Of a stretch of DNA of 5,223 bases, positions 1 through 4,331 are shown one piece after another. A model generated the notes under the pieces. The model was given only the letters and a program-made list of their open reading frames with translations, was not told where the DNA came from and searched no databases. Every line of letters starts with the position of its first letter. Position 1 is the first letter of the stretch. The stretch covers positions 1 to 5,223 of the forward strand of contig JADFXS010000225.1 of assembly GCA_015233515.1 (NCBI GenBank), given 5' to 3'. Source of the stretch: Deltaproteobacteria bacterium. GTDB lineage: Bacteria; Desulfobacterota; Desulfarculia; Adiutricales; JAGVGV01. Made by a program: the position numbers and the translations under genes.

Positions 1-2
1 GG

Positions 3-104
3 GAGAAATCTCATTGTGACTTGGTAGTGTTGGAGATTTCTCGTCGCGGCCTGTGGCCGCTCCTCGAAGTAACAAGGATACTTCAAAACGAAGAAACTTT
101 CGAG
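3..104. repeat. Intergenic palindromic repeat segment
   Basis: Several inverted repeats are packed together here. GAGAAATCTC (3-12) and GAGATTTCTC (33-42) are exact complements across 20 nt. GCGGCC (46-51) and GGCCGC (55-60) form a hairpin with a TGT loop. GAAGTA (66-71) pairs with TACTTC (79-84) across 7 nt. CTCGAAGT (63-70) nearly pairs with ACTTTCGAG (96-104). No reading frame of note covers the segment. The pattern resembles the dispersed 'ATTTCGAG...CGAGAAATCTC' intergenic repeats seen in many anaerobe genomes. Membership of such a family is from memory and not verified. The first element may continue beyond the left edge. Confidence 0.45.
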
Positions 105-253
105 AACCACTATAAATCCACCCGACCTGGGGTTTAGAGGCTCAACCGGCTTATCTCTATTCAAGACAAATAAATTCATATCTGTGAGTTCAAAAATTTA
201 ATATAAATTACCAATAGATATAAACGAAAACGACTCGCGGCCCGCAGCTTTGA

Positions 254-271
254 TTTGAGCCTGCGCTCAAA
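254..271. repeat. Perfect 7-bp hairpin upstream of the DUF134 promoter
   Basis: TTTGAGC (254-260) and GCTCAAA (265-271) are exact complements around a CTGC loop, ending 6 nt before the -35 box of the DUF134 promoter. There is no T-run after the stem on either strand, so it is not a convincing terminator. A regulator-binding site is possible but unsupported. Confidence 0.4.
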
Positions 272-277
272 ATACTA

Positions 278-306
278 TTGACAAACCCTGTTTGGGGACA
301 TATTAT
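278..306 (+). promoter_or_regulatory. sigma70-type promoter of the DUF134 gene
   Basis: TTGACA (278-283, exact consensus -35), a 17-nt spacer and TATTAT (301-306, five of six matches to the -10 consensus) lie 33 nt upstream of the DUF134 start. This is the best promoter in the window. The same transcript probably continues into the Fe-Mo-cofactor-domain gene unless the hairpin at 701-783 stops it. Confidence 0.75.
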
Positions 307-322
307 GGTCATATGCTCATAA
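303..322. promoter_or_regulatory. Candidate operator palindrome overlapping the -10 box
   Basis: The 20-bp sequence has the symmetric form TTATGNNCATATGNNCATAA, with 16 of 20 positions obeying dyad symmetry. It starts inside the -10 box and covers the expected transcription start. A dimeric repressor bound here would block the promoter. Autoregulation by the adjacent DUF134 helix-turn-helix protein is the simplest reading, but that is inference. Confidence 0.5.
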
Positions 323-338
323 CGAACGAGGAACTTTT

Positions 339-701
339 ATGCCCAGACCCACCAAATGTCGAATGATCTCCGGATTACCGGGAGTGAGCTACTTCAAGCC
401 CCGTGGCGTGCCTTTGCGGGAACTGGAGGAAGTGGTTCTGCCGGTGGAGGGATTGGAAGCCCTGCGATTGGCCGAACTGGAAGGCCTGGACCAGGACCGG
501 GCGGCTCAGAAGATGAGCGTTTCCCGTCAGACCTTTGGACGGATCTTGGCCGCGGCGCGCCGGACATTGGTGGACGCCGTGGTCAACGGCAAGGCTTTGC
601 GGATAGACGGCGGCAACTATGCGGTGGGTGCCCAGGGCCAAGGACCGGGAAGCGGTTGCGGCACCTCCCTGGGTCATGGGGGATCGGACGTTAGTGAGTA
701 G
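339..701 (+). CDS. DUF134 / UPF0251 family DNA-binding protein
   Basis: A 120-residue protein with the full DUF134 (UPF0251) signature: N-terminal MPRP, the YFKPRGVPLRELEEVVL segment (residues 18-34), the EALRLAELEGL segment (40-50), a helix-turn-helix of sigma-region-4 type around residues 52-76 (QDRAAQKMSVSRQTFGRIL), and the closing NGKALRIDGGNY (83-94). Residues 95-120 are a low-complexity glycine-rich tail with one Cys and one His, variable in this family. The ATG is preceded by GAGGAA (328-333) at 5 nt. Members are small cytoplasmic proteins, presumed transcription regulators with unproven ligands, and often sit beside NifX/NifB-domain genes as here. The palindrome over its promoter suggests autoregulation. 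Family assignment is firm; the function is inferred. Confidence 0.93.
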   Translation: MPRPTKCRMISGLPGVSYFKPRGVPLRELEEVVLPVEGLEALRLAELEGLDQDRAAQKMSVSRQTFGRILAAARRTLVDAVVNGKALRIDGGNYAVGAQGQGPGSGCGTSLGHGGSDVSE

Positions 702-783
702 AGGTAATAGCAAAACTGCCCTTTTGGCCCAACTCTTGGTCGGGCTCAATCCGGGCCAAAATTTCTAGTTTTGCCATCACCTC
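701..783. repeat. Long two-part imperfect hairpin between the DUF134 and NifX-like genes
   Basis: The outer arms GAGGTAATAGCAAAACT (701-717) and AGTTTTGCCATCACCTC (767-783) pair at 15 of 17 positions. The inner arms TTTTGGCCC (722-730) and GGGCCAAAA (753-761) pair perfectly around a 22-nt loop. The structure begins in the DUF134 stop codon and ends 20 nt before the next ribosome-binding site. It could be an attenuator or partial terminator, an mRNA-stability element, or a small inverted-repeat (MITE- or REP-like) insertion. No clear target-site duplication is visible. No long T-run follows, so full termination is unlikely. Confidence 0.6.
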
Positions 784-802
784 AATAATCAAATCATTTT
801 GT

Positions 803-808
803 AAGGAG
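803..808 (+). promoter_or_regulatory. Ribosome-binding site that fixes the NifX-like start
   Basis: AAGGAG lies 8 nt before the ATG at 817. The in-frame GTG at 808 overlaps this site and would have no ribosome-binding site of its own, so 817 is the start used here. Confidence 0.8.
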
Positions 809-816
809 TGACGATC

Positions 817-1212
817 ATGAAAAATACCTTAGCGGTTCCTTCAGTTTTTCCGGGGGGCTTGGAAGCGGGACTTTCACCCCATTTCGGACATTGCGACGTC
901 TTCACCGTGGTGGACATCGTCGACGGCCAAGTCGGCCAGGTGGCGGTCATACCCAACCAGGAACATGAAACAGGCGGTTGCCTGGCGCCGGTTAACATTC
1001 TAGCTCAACGCGGAGTCGACAGTCTGGTTTCCGGCGGCATGGGTATGAGGCCGCTGATGGGTTTCATGCAGGCCGGGATTGAAGTGTATCATAACGCCGG
1101 TCACTTTCAGGTGGGCCCGGCGGTCAAAGCCTTCGCGGCCGGCCTTCTGCCCAAGTTCGGCCAGAATATGACTTGCGGCGGTCACGGTCCTGGCGGATGC
1201 GGCGGCCACTGA
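817..1212 (+). CDS. NifX/NifB-type dinitrogenase iron-molybdenum cofactor domain protein
   Basis: A 131-residue protein of the Nitro_FeMo-Co family (PF02579 type), an RNase H-like fold that in NifX, NafY and NifB-tail proteins holds iron-molybdenum cofactor or other metal clusters. Visible family traits are an N-terminal strand (residues 2-10), the LSPHFGHCDVFTVVDI stretch (19-34) with the typical S-x-HFG-x-C pattern, the CLAPVNILAQRGVDSLVSGGMGMRPL core (55-80) and the Gly-rich end of the domain (to about 112). The tail (118-131) is rich in Cys, His and Gly (C120, C128, H123, H131), which suggests an added metal site. No nitrogenase genes are visible, so a general metal-cluster role, as in orange-protein-like relatives, is more likely than nitrogen fixation. 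It is probably co-transcribed with, and controlled by, the DUF134 protein. Confidence 0.9.
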   Translation: MKNTLAVPSVFPGGLEAGLSPHFGHCDVFTVVDIVDGQVGQVAVIPNQEHETGGCLAPVNILAQRGVDSLVSGGMGMRPLMGFMQAGIEVYHNAGHFQVGPAVKAFAAGLLPKFGQNMTCGGHGPGGCGGH

Positions 1213-1245
1213 CGCCCAGTTCAGACCTTTTCTTTTTTAAAACAC

Positions 1246-1278
1246 CCGGCGACTAGCCGAGGATAAAAGAATCGCCGG
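1246..1278. repeat. Small inverted repeat before the terminator
   Basis: CCGGCGA (1246-1252) and TCGCCGG (1272-1278) are exact complements separated by 19 nt. The stem sits immediately before the main terminator, and together they form a tandem hairpin array after the NifX-like gene. Confidence 0.45.
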
Positions 1279-1279
1279 C

Positions 1280-1342
1280 AAAACCAGGCGCGGATTTACG
1301 AGGAGACCATCACTTCCTCGGAGATTTCCGCGCCGGTTTTTT
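1280..1342 (+). terminator. Strong Rho-independent terminator after the NifX-like gene
   Basis: The stem is built from AAAACC (1280-1285) with GGTTTT (1335-1340), GGCGCGGA (1287-1294) with TCCGCGCC (1327-1334), and CGAGGA (1299-1304) with TCCTCG (1315-1320), and it ends in a run of six T (1337-1342). The A-run at the left arm means it could also stop transcription from the minus strand. It insulates the downstream ATPase cassette from the DUF134 operon. Confidence 0.88.
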
Positions 1343-1343
1343 G

Positions 1344-1361
1344 TATAATAATGTACATTAT
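1344..1361 (+). promoter_or_regulatory. TATAAT box with overlapping 14-bp palindrome
   Basis: An exact -10 consensus TATAAT (1344-1349) overlaps the perfect palindrome ATAATGTACATTAT (1348-1361). The matching -35 position (1321-1326, GAGATT) is poor and lies within the terminator stem. The pair could be a regulated promoter for the ATPase operon with a leader of about 260 nt. This is a weak prediction because AT-rich DNA gives such matches by chance. Confidence 0.28.
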
Positions 1362-1571
1362 GAATTATTTTAATTCCGTTGAGAATATCATCACTACGTA
1401 ATGTCGGGCAGAAGGAAAACAATCCTCCTCGCCGATGTATCGGGGTAAACCTATTGGGATAAAAAATGTATCTTATGAAAAATTCCGGAGATCAGAGCAT
1501 ACATTCGTCGAAAGAGCGGAAATACGATCCAAGAACCACGGCTCGGTTTCAGATTCAACAAAAATCCAACG

Positions 1572-1594
1572 AGCTTGGTTTCCTTCACCAAGCT
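1572..1594 (+). repeat. Hairpin in the 5' leader of the ATPase gene
   Basis: AGCTTGGT (1572-1579) and ACCAAGCT (1587-1594) pair perfectly around a 7-nt pyrimidine loop, 12 nt before the GGGAG ribosome-binding site (1607-1611). It may affect mRNA stability or translation initiation. Its AGCTTGG/CCAAGCT words recur just downstream of the cassette. Confidence 0.5.
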
Positions 1595-1617
1595 TCCAAT
1601 AATGATGGGAGTAACCG

Positions 1618-2835
1618 ATGCCTGACGACAAAAGACTAATTCACTCCATCAGATTACAAAATCTGCTGTCTTTCGGTCCATCTTCGGAAGAGATCCGCTT
1701 GGAAGCCCTTAATGTCATCATCGGGCCAAATGCCACTGGGAAATCGAACCTTATTGAGATTATTGGCCTATTGCAATCTCTTCCTCAAGACTTGACCCTA
1801 CCTGTCAGGGATGGAGGCGGAATCGGCGAATGGTTATGGAAAGGATCATCCCGTCCGCCGATAGCTGAAATAGATGTGACTATTGATTATCCCGAGGGCG
1901 CCATGCCTTTGAGGCACAAACTGTCCATAACCACTGCCGGCCAACGCCTGGAACTGGTGGATGAGGCGGTGGAAAACATTCGCCCTGAGGCGCATCATGA
2001 GGATGTCCGTTTTTTTTATCGTTATCAACAAGGAAAGCCTACAATAAATGTATGCTTGTTCCCTCCGGAAGGACCGGAAGCGATCCTACCGCCGCTTTCC
2101 CGTAAACTTCGCCGTAACGATAACCTCAAGCACAACCAGTCCGTTCTATCCCAATTGCAGGGTCCGGAATATCCGGAGATTTCTTATCTAAAGAGTAAAT
2201 ACGAAGCCATCCGTTTGTATCGAGAATGGAACCTTGGCCGCTATACACCGCTGCGCCAGCCTCAGCCCGCGGACTTGCCCGCGGATTTTTTAATGGATGA
2301 CTGCCGTAACCTTGGCATGGTCCTCAACGACTTGGAGCACAAGCACGGTTTTCCCAATTACTTTTTGGAGAAGCTTCAACTCTTTAATAATGACTTCACT
2401 CATGCTTCCACCAGAGTTTTAGGCGGAACGGTCCAAGTATATTTACATGAAAAAAATCTCGAGGCCATCCCGGCAACCCGGCTGTCCGATGGAACCCTTC
2501 GATATTTATGTTTGTTATGTATTCTTGGCCATCCAACCCCACCGCCGTTAATATGTCTTGAAGAACCCGAGATTGGTTTGCATCCGGACATATTGCCAGC
2601 CGTTGCCGAGCTTCTTATCGAAGCCTCCCAGCGGACCCAGTTGATTGTCACCACTCATTCCGATGTTCTAGTGGATGCTTTGACCGAAATCCCTGAAGCT
2701 GTAGTGGTTTGTGAAAAGGAAAATGGCCAAACCGCCATGAAACGGCTTAGTGAAGATGACCTTGCAACATGGCTGCAAAAATACACGCTCGGCCAGCTCT
2801 GGCGCAAGGGTGAACTTGGGGGTAACCGGTGGTGA
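1618..2835 (+). CDS. AAA_21-type ATPase (RecF/OLD/SMC-like), probable defence ATPase
   Basis: A 405-residue predicted ATPase of the ABC/SMC-like AAA_21 (PF13304, COG4637-like) group. It opens with the typical strand IHSIRLQNLLSFGPSSEEIRLEALNVIIGPNATGKSN. Walker A is GPNATGKS at 36-43. A signature-like LSDGTLR lies at 289-295. Walker B is LICLEEPEIGLHP at 311-323, with the E315-E316 pair, and the H-loop histidine is in IVTTHS (343-348). All ATPase motifs are intact. The C-terminus LGQLWRKGELGGNRW matches, from memory, the tail of ATPases paired with DUF4276 proteins. The ATG has GGGAG (1607-1611) at 6 nt. The gene overlaps the DUF4276 gene, so the two products probably act together. Such ATPases power OLD-like and PARIS-like anti-phage nucleases. 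Defence is inferred from pairing and family, and no phage-related function is shown directly. Confidence 0.88.
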   Translation: MPDDKRLIHSIRLQNLLSFGPSSEEIRLEALNVIIGPNATGKSNLIEIIGLLQSLPQDLTLPVRDGGGIGEWLWKGSSRPPIAEIDVTIDYPEGAMPLRHKLSITTAGQRLELVDEAVENIRPEAHHEDVRFFYRYQQGKPTINVCLFPPEGPEAILPPLSRKLRRNDNLKHNQSVLSQLQGPEYPEISYLKSKYEAIRLYREWNLGRYTPLRQPQPADLPADFLMDDCRNLGMVLNDLEHKHGFPNYFLEKLQLFNNDFTHASTRVLGGTVQVYLHEKNLEAIPATRLSDGTLRYLCLLCILGHPTPPPLICLEEPEIGLHPDILPAVAELLIEASQRTQLIVTTHSDVLVDALTEIPEAVVVCEKENGQTAMKRLSEDDLATWLQKYTLGQLWRKGELGGNRW

Positions 2836-3446
2836 AAGTAAAAATATATGTGGAAGGTGGTGGAGAGAGTAGTGCCCTAAAAACCAGTTGCCGTAAAGGC
2901 TTTAATAAGCTTATCGAAAAGGCTGGCTTAAAAGGATATATGCCTAGAATCATATCCTGCGGAAGCCGGCGCCGAGCTTACGAAGATTTTTGTCATGCCC
3001 TCAAAGTGGCCGAGGCCGGTGTTTTCATCATGCTACTAGTGGATAGCGAAGACCCGGTGGCTCCAACCCACGGGCCTTGGACGCACCTCCTTGACAGGCA
3101 ATATGACCAGTGGGCCTGCCCGGATGACGCTGACGATGACAACGTTCACCTGATGGTTCAGTGTATGGAGACGTGGTTTCTGGCCGACAAAGCCGCTCTG
3201 GCTCAATATTATGGCCGGAATTTCGCGAAGGGTTGTCTTCCGCCCAATCCCCACATCGAAGACATTCCAAAATTGGAGGTACTCAAAGGACTCGAGAACG
3301 CAACGAAACAAACCCAAAAGGGCCAATACAAAAAAGGAAATCATTCTTTTAATCTTCTTGAAAGGGTTGATCCGGCAAAACTCAGGCAAGCCAGTCCATC
3401 CGCGGAAAGGTTTTTTAAAACCTTGCTGAACAAGCCGGATAAATGA
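2829..3446 (+). CDS. DUF4276 family protein, TOPRIM-like partner of the ATPase
   Basis: A 205-residue protein with the DUF4276 (PF14103 type) pattern: an N-terminal strand followed by VEGGGES (residues 8-14), VFIMLLVDSEDPV (65-77), VQCMETWFLAD (110-120) and a basic YKKGNHSFNLLE region (167 onward). The order strand, Gly/Glu motif (E9, E13), then strand with D72-S-E74-D75 resembles the Glu and DxD metal-binding motifs of TOPRIM nucleases. That comparison is inference from motif spacing. The start is GTG at 2829 or GTG at 2832, which overlap the ATPase stop by 7 or 4 nt. GGGGG (2818-2822) serves as ribosome-binding site. Translational coupling implies a fixed stoichiometry with the ATPase. It may be the effector nuclease, or a sensor for it. 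Confidence 0.87.
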   Translation: MVKVKIYVEGGGESSALKTSCRKGFNKLIEKAGLKGYMPRIISCGSRRRAYEDFCHALKVAEAGVFIMLLVDSEDPVAPTHGPWTHLLDRQYDQWACPDDADDDNVHLMVQCMETWFLADKAALAQYYGRNFAKGCLPPNPHIEDIPKLEVLKGLENATKQTQKGQYKKGNHSFNLLERVDPAKLRQASPSAERFFKTLLNKPDK

Positions 3447-3520
3447 AAGGAGATTTGTTCTTGCTTTACGGCCTAATCCTTTTCCTCTGGTTCACAAGCT
3501 GGAGCTTGGAAAGCAGATAA
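3443..3520 (+). CDS. Possible 25-residue hydrophobic peptide
   Basis: An ATG at 3443 overlaps the DUF4276 stop codon in an ATGA arrangement and opens a 25-codon frame ending in TAA at 3518-3520. Residues 5-18 (LFLLYGLILFLWFT) are strongly hydrophobic, long enough for a short membrane-associated helix. Alternatively, AAAGGAG (3446-3452) could drive translation from an in-frame TTG at 3461, giving 19 residues. The second half coincides with a palindromic repeat (3486-3517), so the frame may be accidental. Confidence is low. If real, it would be a third, membrane-directed product of the ATPase-DUF4276 operon. Confidence 0.2.
   Translation: MKGDLFLLYGLILFLWFTSWSLESR
3486..3517. repeat. Degenerate palindrome downstream of the ATPase-DUF4276 cassette
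   Basis: A 32-bp imperfect palindrome: core CAAGC-TGGA-GCTTG (3496 is near the left arm; the core spans 3495-3508), with flanking TT/AA and TCTG/CAGA pairs out to 3486 and 3517. It resembles the widespread bacterial intergenic palindromes of the form TTCCCAAGCT...AGCTTGGGAA, with decayed arms. That resemblance is from memory. It has no T-run and is not a good terminator. Confidence 0.45.
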
Positions 3521-3540
3521 GGAGAGCACGAGCTCCCATA

Positions 3541-3579
3541 AAAATAGGTTCCAATATACGCTACGATACCGGCTATTTT
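3541..3579. terminator. Weak AT-rich inverted repeat between convergent genes
   Basis: AAAATAG (3541-3547) and CTATTTT (3573-3579) are exact complements across 25 nt, between the plus-strand DUF4276 unit and the minus-strand HxlR gene. The arm at 3573-3579 reaches the HxlR stop codon. Read on the minus strand the distal arm ends in TTTTT. The stem is AT-rich with a long loop, so terminator activity is doubtful. It is the only candidate for ending either transcript here. Confidence 0.28.
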
Positions 3580-3956
3580 CATTCGCTAGGCGCCTCGGGC
3601 GCGGCTTTGACGTCATAGTCATCCCGTGCTTTTAGGACGTCTTCAATATTTTTTTCCGACCACTCCCGTATCGCCTCAAGTATATGCGCCAGCGTCCGTC
3701 CGAGGTCGGTAAGAGAATATTCCACTTTCGGCGGAACGGAGGCATAAACCATACGAGTCACCAGGCCGTCCCTTTCAAGCCCTCGAAGTGTCTGAGTCAG
3801 CATTTTTTGCGACACTCCGCCGATCTCCCGCCGCAACTCACCAAACCGTTTCGTCCTGTCCTCAAGCGCACCGACGATGAGAACCGTCCATTTATCGGCA
3901 ATCCGATCCAGAACAACCCTGGTCGGACAATTTTCATTATATACATTCCATTTCAT
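3579..3956 (-). CDS. HxlR-family winged helix-turn-helix transcriptional regulator
   Basis: A 125-residue regulator matching the HxlR (PF01638) family along its length: NENCPTRVVLDRIADKWTVLIVGAL (residues 7-31) with the conserved N-terminal Cys10, FGELRREIGGVSQKMLTQTLRGLERDGLVTR (38-68) as the helix-turn-helix and recognition helix, then the wing PPKVEYSLTDLGRTL (75-89) and a dimerising C-terminal helix. In several characterised members the N-terminal Cys senses electrophiles or oxidants, and Cys10 is intact here, so redox sensing is plausible. The ATG has AGAGGA (3967-3962, minus strand) at 5 nt. It overlaps the stop of the upstream minus-strand frame in an ATGA junction, which suggests co-transcription and coupling. 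A promoter and palindrome lie just upstream. The target is not evident; self-regulation is likely. Length is normal for the family. Confidence 0.95.
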   Translation of the reverse strand: MKWNVYNENCPTRVVLDRIADKWTVLIVGALEDRTKRFGELRREIGGVSQKMLTQTLRGLERDGLVTRMVYASVPPKVEYSLTDLGRTLAHILEAIREWSEKNIEDVLKARDDYDVKAAPEAPSE

Positions 3957-4144
3957 GCCGGTCCTCTTTTCCTGAAAATCCTGTATACAGATTCAATATG
4001 ATCACTATACAACACCAAGGTGTCTACTTGCCCATCGCCATATTGGTATCCGTAGTTCTCCAGGCAGAAGAAATCTTGCCTATACATGGCGGTAAGTTTG
4101 ATGAACATTGGGATGTGATCGGCGTCCAAGGATTGTTTAAGCAA
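3953..4144 (-). CDS. Short hypothetical protein or 5'-truncated gene remnant
   Basis: I do not recognise this product. From a TTG at 4144 it gives 63 residues, including DADHIPMFIKLTAMY and YGYQYGDGQVDTLVLY, ending RKRGPA. The amino-acid mix and codon choice look like real coding sequence. Its TGA overlaps the HxlR ATG (ATGA). The frame stays open upstream to 4270, and that part (for example VDVSNRKINWIPIENPT) also looks protein-like, but it contains no ATG or GTG and no ribosome-binding site. In-frame stops lie at 4271-4273 and 4283-4285. It may therefore be a remnant that lost its 5' end, or a gene with an unusual start. It lies between the HD-GYP and HxlR genes on the same strand. The opposite-strand frame over the same bases looks like a shadow. 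Confidence 0.42.
   Translation of the reverse strand: MLKQSLDADHIPMFIKLTAMYRQDFFCLENYGYQYGDGQVDTLVLYSDHIESVYRIFRKRGPA
3984..4012 (-). promoter_or_regulatory. Candidate HxlR promoter with overlapping palindrome
   Basis: On the minus strand TTGTAT (4012-4007), a 17-nt spacer and TGTATA (3989-3984) make a reasonable sigma70 promoter 27 nt before the HxlR ATG. The -10 lies inside the perfect palindrome CTGTATACAG (3981-3990), and TGATCA (3999-4004) lies in the spacer. HxlR proteins often bind short palindromes at their own promoters, so autoregulation is plausible. The whole site lies within the upstream reading frame, so it could be chance. Confidence 0.38.
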
Positions 4145-4309
4145 CTGGGAGTGATCAATGGTGGTCGGGTTTTCAATTGGGATCCAATTTATTTTTCGAT
4201 TCGAAACATCTACTTTTTTTAAGGTTAAAAATTTGCGTCGGTTCTTCTGGTGAAATTTTTGAGCTTTGAGCTAATACCTGTTTTAAAGCTCCTCGCGGCA
4301 AGTTACGGG

Positions 4310-4331
4310 GAATATGCTCGTCTGCATATTC
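4310..4331. repeat. Perfect 8-bp hairpin at the end of the HD-GYP gene
   Basis: GAATATGC (4310-4317) and GCATATTC (4324-4331) pair exactly around a 6-nt loop, overlapping the HD-GYP stop codon (4330-4332). No T-run follows on the minus strand, so it is more likely to affect mRNA stability than to terminate. A second inverted repeat, GAGCTTT (4261-4267) with AAAGCTC (4285-4291), lies just downstream of it in the minus direction. Confidence 0.4.

Larger units (their letters stand above)
1343..1617. other. Non-coding leader region of the ATPase-DUF4276 operon
   Basis: No convincing gene is present on either strand in this 275-nt stretch. It contains a TATAAT box, a 14-bp palindrome, a short CCGAT-GT-ATCGG element (1432-1443) and a hairpin at 1572-1594. 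No clear -35/-10 pair was found in the part between 1380 and 1600. A structured leader or small RNA cannot be ruled out by eye. Confidence 0.5.

Noticed and set aside
375..749. 124-residue minus-strand frame opposite the DUF134 gene
   Set aside because: It runs antisense to a confidently assigned DUF134 gene and shows no family features.
808..816. GTG start three codons upstream for the NifX-like gene
   Set aside because: It overlaps the AAGGAG ribosome-binding site and has none of its own; the ATG at 817 has ideal spacing.
1237..1422. 61-residue minus-strand frame over the terminator region
   Set aside because: It spans the terminator hairpins and has no ribosome-binding site or recognisable domain.
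2010..2017. Run of eight T inside the ATPase gene as a phase-variation tract
   Set aside because: It encodes a normal Phe-Phe-Tyr context in frame, and a single short tract is weak evidence for slippage control.
3998..4222. 74-residue plus-strand frame starting at the HxlR promoter region
   Set aside because: Its opposite strand has the more protein-like frame, which joins HxlR by an ATGA overlap; the plus frame has no ribosome-binding site.
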